Shown in pieces: positions 63,301 through 64,000 of a DNA stretch of 64,000 nucleotides. The stretch's first letter is position 1, and the number at the start of each line of letters is the position of its first letter. A program made the position numbers and the translations under genes. This DNA is from Poriferisodalis sp965214215 (GTDB lineage: Bacteria > Actinomycetota > Acidimicrobiia > Acidimicrobiales > Poriferisodalaceae). A model generated the notes under the pieces. The model was not told the DNA's origin, did no database searches, and was given only the letters and a program-made list of their open reading frames with translations. The DNA lies in contig NZ_CBDCBD010000002.1 of the NCBI RefSeq assembly GCF_965214215.1, positions 186,001 to 250,000 on the forward strand. Direction: 5' to 3'.

Positions 63301-63478
63301 TCTCGGCCTGCTCCCACAACTCCGGCTGCGTCGCCCGCACGAACGAGACCACACGCTCGGAGAACAGCGCCCGATCCACATCCCACTCCGAGGCATCAAC
63401 CGAGATCCAGCCGACCCGGCCCAGCATCGACTCCACCGTCGACTCGAACGCTCGTTCCGACGTCTGCTCAGGAGGCAC
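60374..63478 (-). CDS. hsdR: Type I restriction enzyme, R subunit
   Basis: 1034 residues from a GTG that overlaps hsdS by 11 bases; an in-frame stop directly upstream rules out earlier starts. N-terminal nuclease (PD-ExK): NDTVDLLLALNGVPVATCELKN (two halves, about 137-160). SF2 helicase motifs: HSAGSGKTNSISWLAH (I), VDEAHSSQTGD (II), FTATPKGKT (III), AEKYQTGFDQPLL (V/VI). The C-terminal domain ends with VVDYGMMQAIFGSA. It cleaves foreign DNA with HsdM and HsdS. Convergent with the FRG-TPR gene. Confidence 0.95.
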   Translation of the reverse strand: MPPEQTSERAFESTVESMLGRVGWISVDASEWDVDRALFSERVVSFVRATQPELWEQAEKSQGAEVVPRLLERLCKELDLKGTLEVLRHGFKFVGKTFRLAYFKPAHGLNPDALALFGANELTATRQARCHPGKNDTVDLLLALNGVPVATCELKNPTTGQTWKDATAQYRSDREPAAPLFRFGKRALVHFAADPDEVHMTTRLAKGETRFLPFNRGSHPGEVRCGAGNPAHPSGHRTGYFWGEVLERDRFLEIIGSFMFTERREEKVVDATGTRTVKRETLVFPRYHQLDSVSLMVDAARTEGAGNNYLVQHSAGSGKTNSISWLAHRLSSLHTAGDDKVFDCVVVITDRRVLDAQLQDAITQIEHTQGVVQAIDEDSAQLARALVDDTKIVITTLQKFPFVMGGLMRIAGADSPDTASEAEGAQAAEWAQSLASRRYAIIVDEAHSSQTGDTAHQMKQLLGAGALAGGDDPQDWQDGLNAVVESRGPQENLSFFAFTATPKGKTIELFGRPGPDGQPVPFHTYSMRQAIEEGFILDVLGNYTDYDTYFSLVSTAENDDDFPKRRTATKLNKFVALHEHNLSQKTEVIVEHFRNQVMHAIGGKAKAMVVAGSRLHAVRYMNHFTRYIDEHGYDDVRPLVAFSGTVTDPDTGAEYTEPKMNTDIVSGKPISEAALPGRFASPDYQILLVAEKYQTGFDQPLLAAMYVDKPLSGVHAVQTLSRLNRIAAGKQPPFVLDFVNSPADIAAAFAPYFDVAELRERSDPYQLDTLAHELSQAGVYQQSEVDDFASVFYLPAHRQQPTDHARLEAALQPARDRFAALDEDAQEQLRDRLAAYVRLYTFLSQIIPYADCELERLYSYGRMLLPRLAAPDSGDPVDLGGDVELEYYRIQKISSGAISLDGDDATVTSPTAVGTGTAEEETEPLSQIIERLNHLFGTDFDDSDRLFLEAVHNDAMQEDDMLVTARANDFDKFYLAQRTRLQELMLERLAENEAFVNRCHNEVDLGDVVDYGMMQAIFGSANTVTDNNAVSDAG

Positions 63479-64000
63479 TTACCCCCCCCCCCCCCGCATC
63501 TGACGCCGCGACATCCCGGACATCGACCTTGCCCGTCACCGCCGCCGAGAGCAGCGCCGAGCGGTACTCCCGGAGGCGTTCGATTGACAACTCGGCCTTC
63601 TCGCGCAGGACGTCGATGCGGTGGGACTGCGAATCGAGATAGGCCGCGATGACTTCTTGCTCGTCGTGCGGTGGCACGGCCAGCACCACGTCTTCAACTG
63701 AGGCGTTGAGCAGTCCGTATCTCGTGACTCCTGATGCAGATACCTGGAGTTGGCGATTCACCGCCTCGGACTGCACCGCGCGATACACGAAGCGTGAGTC
63801 CAAGTGCCGAGTCGATTTGATGATCCCAAGGTGATAGCCGCACACGAAGTCGTCTGCACTCTCGACGACGAGCGCTGGCACGCCGATATCACGCCAGTCC
63901 TCGGAGTCTTTGGTGATGAGCACGTCACCAGGTTGGAGCCTGAACCGAGCAATCTCCCTCGGCGTTGCAGTGGCACGCATGAAGTCGCCGTCGCTGGAGC
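63468..64000 (-). CDS. hsdS: Type I restriction specificity subunit, C-terminal part (cut by window edge)
   Basis: The frame is open to the right edge; 176 residues are visible. They cover a second target-recognition domain and the distal coiled coil (YLDSQSHRIDVLREKAELS, LREYRSALLSAAVTGKVDVR), as expected for HsdS. The last residues are read through a run of 14 G (minus strand), giving DAGGGGVSAS before the stop. hsdM should lie further right. Confidence 0.9.
   Translation of the reverse strand, partial: SSDGDFMRATATPREIARFRLQPGDVLITKDSEDWRDIGVPALVVESADDFVCGYHLGIIKSTRHLDSRFVYRAVQSEAVNRQLQVSASGVTRYGLLNASVEDVVLAVPPHDEQEVIAAYLDSQSHRIDVLREKAELSIERLREYRSALLSAAVTGKVDVRDVAASDAGGGGVSAS
63482..63495. 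repeat. Homopolymer of 14 C (G on the coding strand)
   Basis: Fourteen consecutive C on the plus strand, inside the 3' end of hsdS and four bases upstream of the hsdR start codon. The longest mononucleotide run I found in the window. Confidence 0.95.

Noticed and set aside
62111..63652. A 513-codon open frame on the plus strand
   Set aside because: Antisense to hsdR and part of hsdS; Arg/His-rich without motifs. A GC-skew shadow.
1..64000. tRNA and rRNA genes
   Set aside because: I looked through intergenic spaces for tRNA-like T-arms and rRNA stretches and found none I could support; a covariance-model scan would be decisive.

Overview
The window is a chromosomal segment of a high-GC actinobacterium. 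My best guess is class Acidimicrobiia or a close relative. The grounds are very high GC at third codon positions, frequent GTG starts, F420/flavin luciferase-like oxidoreductases, and a mycobacterial-type cluster of cysO, cysM, an Rv1339-like metallo-hydrolase, rph and rdgB. This is inference; there is no rRNA or tRNA gene here to settle taxonomy.

Layout. 1-9709: catabolic and CoA chemistry: a left-truncated acyl-CoA ligase, an MDR-type reductase, an Fe(II)/2-oxoglutarate-type oxygenase, a tandem-fused family III CoA-transferase, a secreted protein of unknown function, and an amidase with a single family III CoA-transferase. 9833-14347: a small RTX protein with a near-consensus promoter, then a type I secretion ABC exporter and its HlyD adaptor overlapping by 4 bases, then a degenerate RsbW-like protein. 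14361-29644: a TesB thioesterase, a second amidase, twin glutamate-1-semialdehyde-type aminotransferases, a HyuA-HyuB fusion, a frameshifted alpha/beta hydrolase, an orphan molybdenum hydroxylase large subunit, a thiolase and rpe. 29641-35291: housekeeping genes (clpP, rdgB, rph, MBL hydrolase, cysM, cysO, smpB). 35413-39203: an alpha/beta hydrolase, LLM and HpaB-type monooxygenase block. 39204-42330: a visibly AT-richer islet with a lipoprotein subtilase, a secreted protein and a membrane protein. 42435-44316: an IS3-family element, with 4-bp target duplication, inserted into an already decayed IS256-family transposase gene. 44509-55078: reductase, VOC protein, F420-type LLM, GlcG-like and RraA-like proteins, a complete LivKHMGF uptake operon and an MBL hydrolase. 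55159-64000: a defence and toxin-antitoxin island: hipBA, RES/Xre, an FRG-TPR fusion, and type I restriction genes hsdR and hsdS (hsdS cut by the window edge).

The most interesting items are: a dispersed repeat of about 75 bp present five times, once translated inside the HyuA-HyuB linker and once supplying the smpB ribosome-binding site; a 14-base homopolymer at the hsdS-hsdR junction that could drive phase variation; the FRG-TPR protein between toxin-antitoxin and restriction modules; the type I secretion cassette in a presumed actinobacterium, with an RsbW-like protein that has lost its N-box asparagine; and a 30-bp tandem repeat translated inside the HyuB domain. Starts were reassigned by hand from Shine-Dalgarno spacing, signal peptides and family N-termini. 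Family assignments rest on motif recognition, not database searches.
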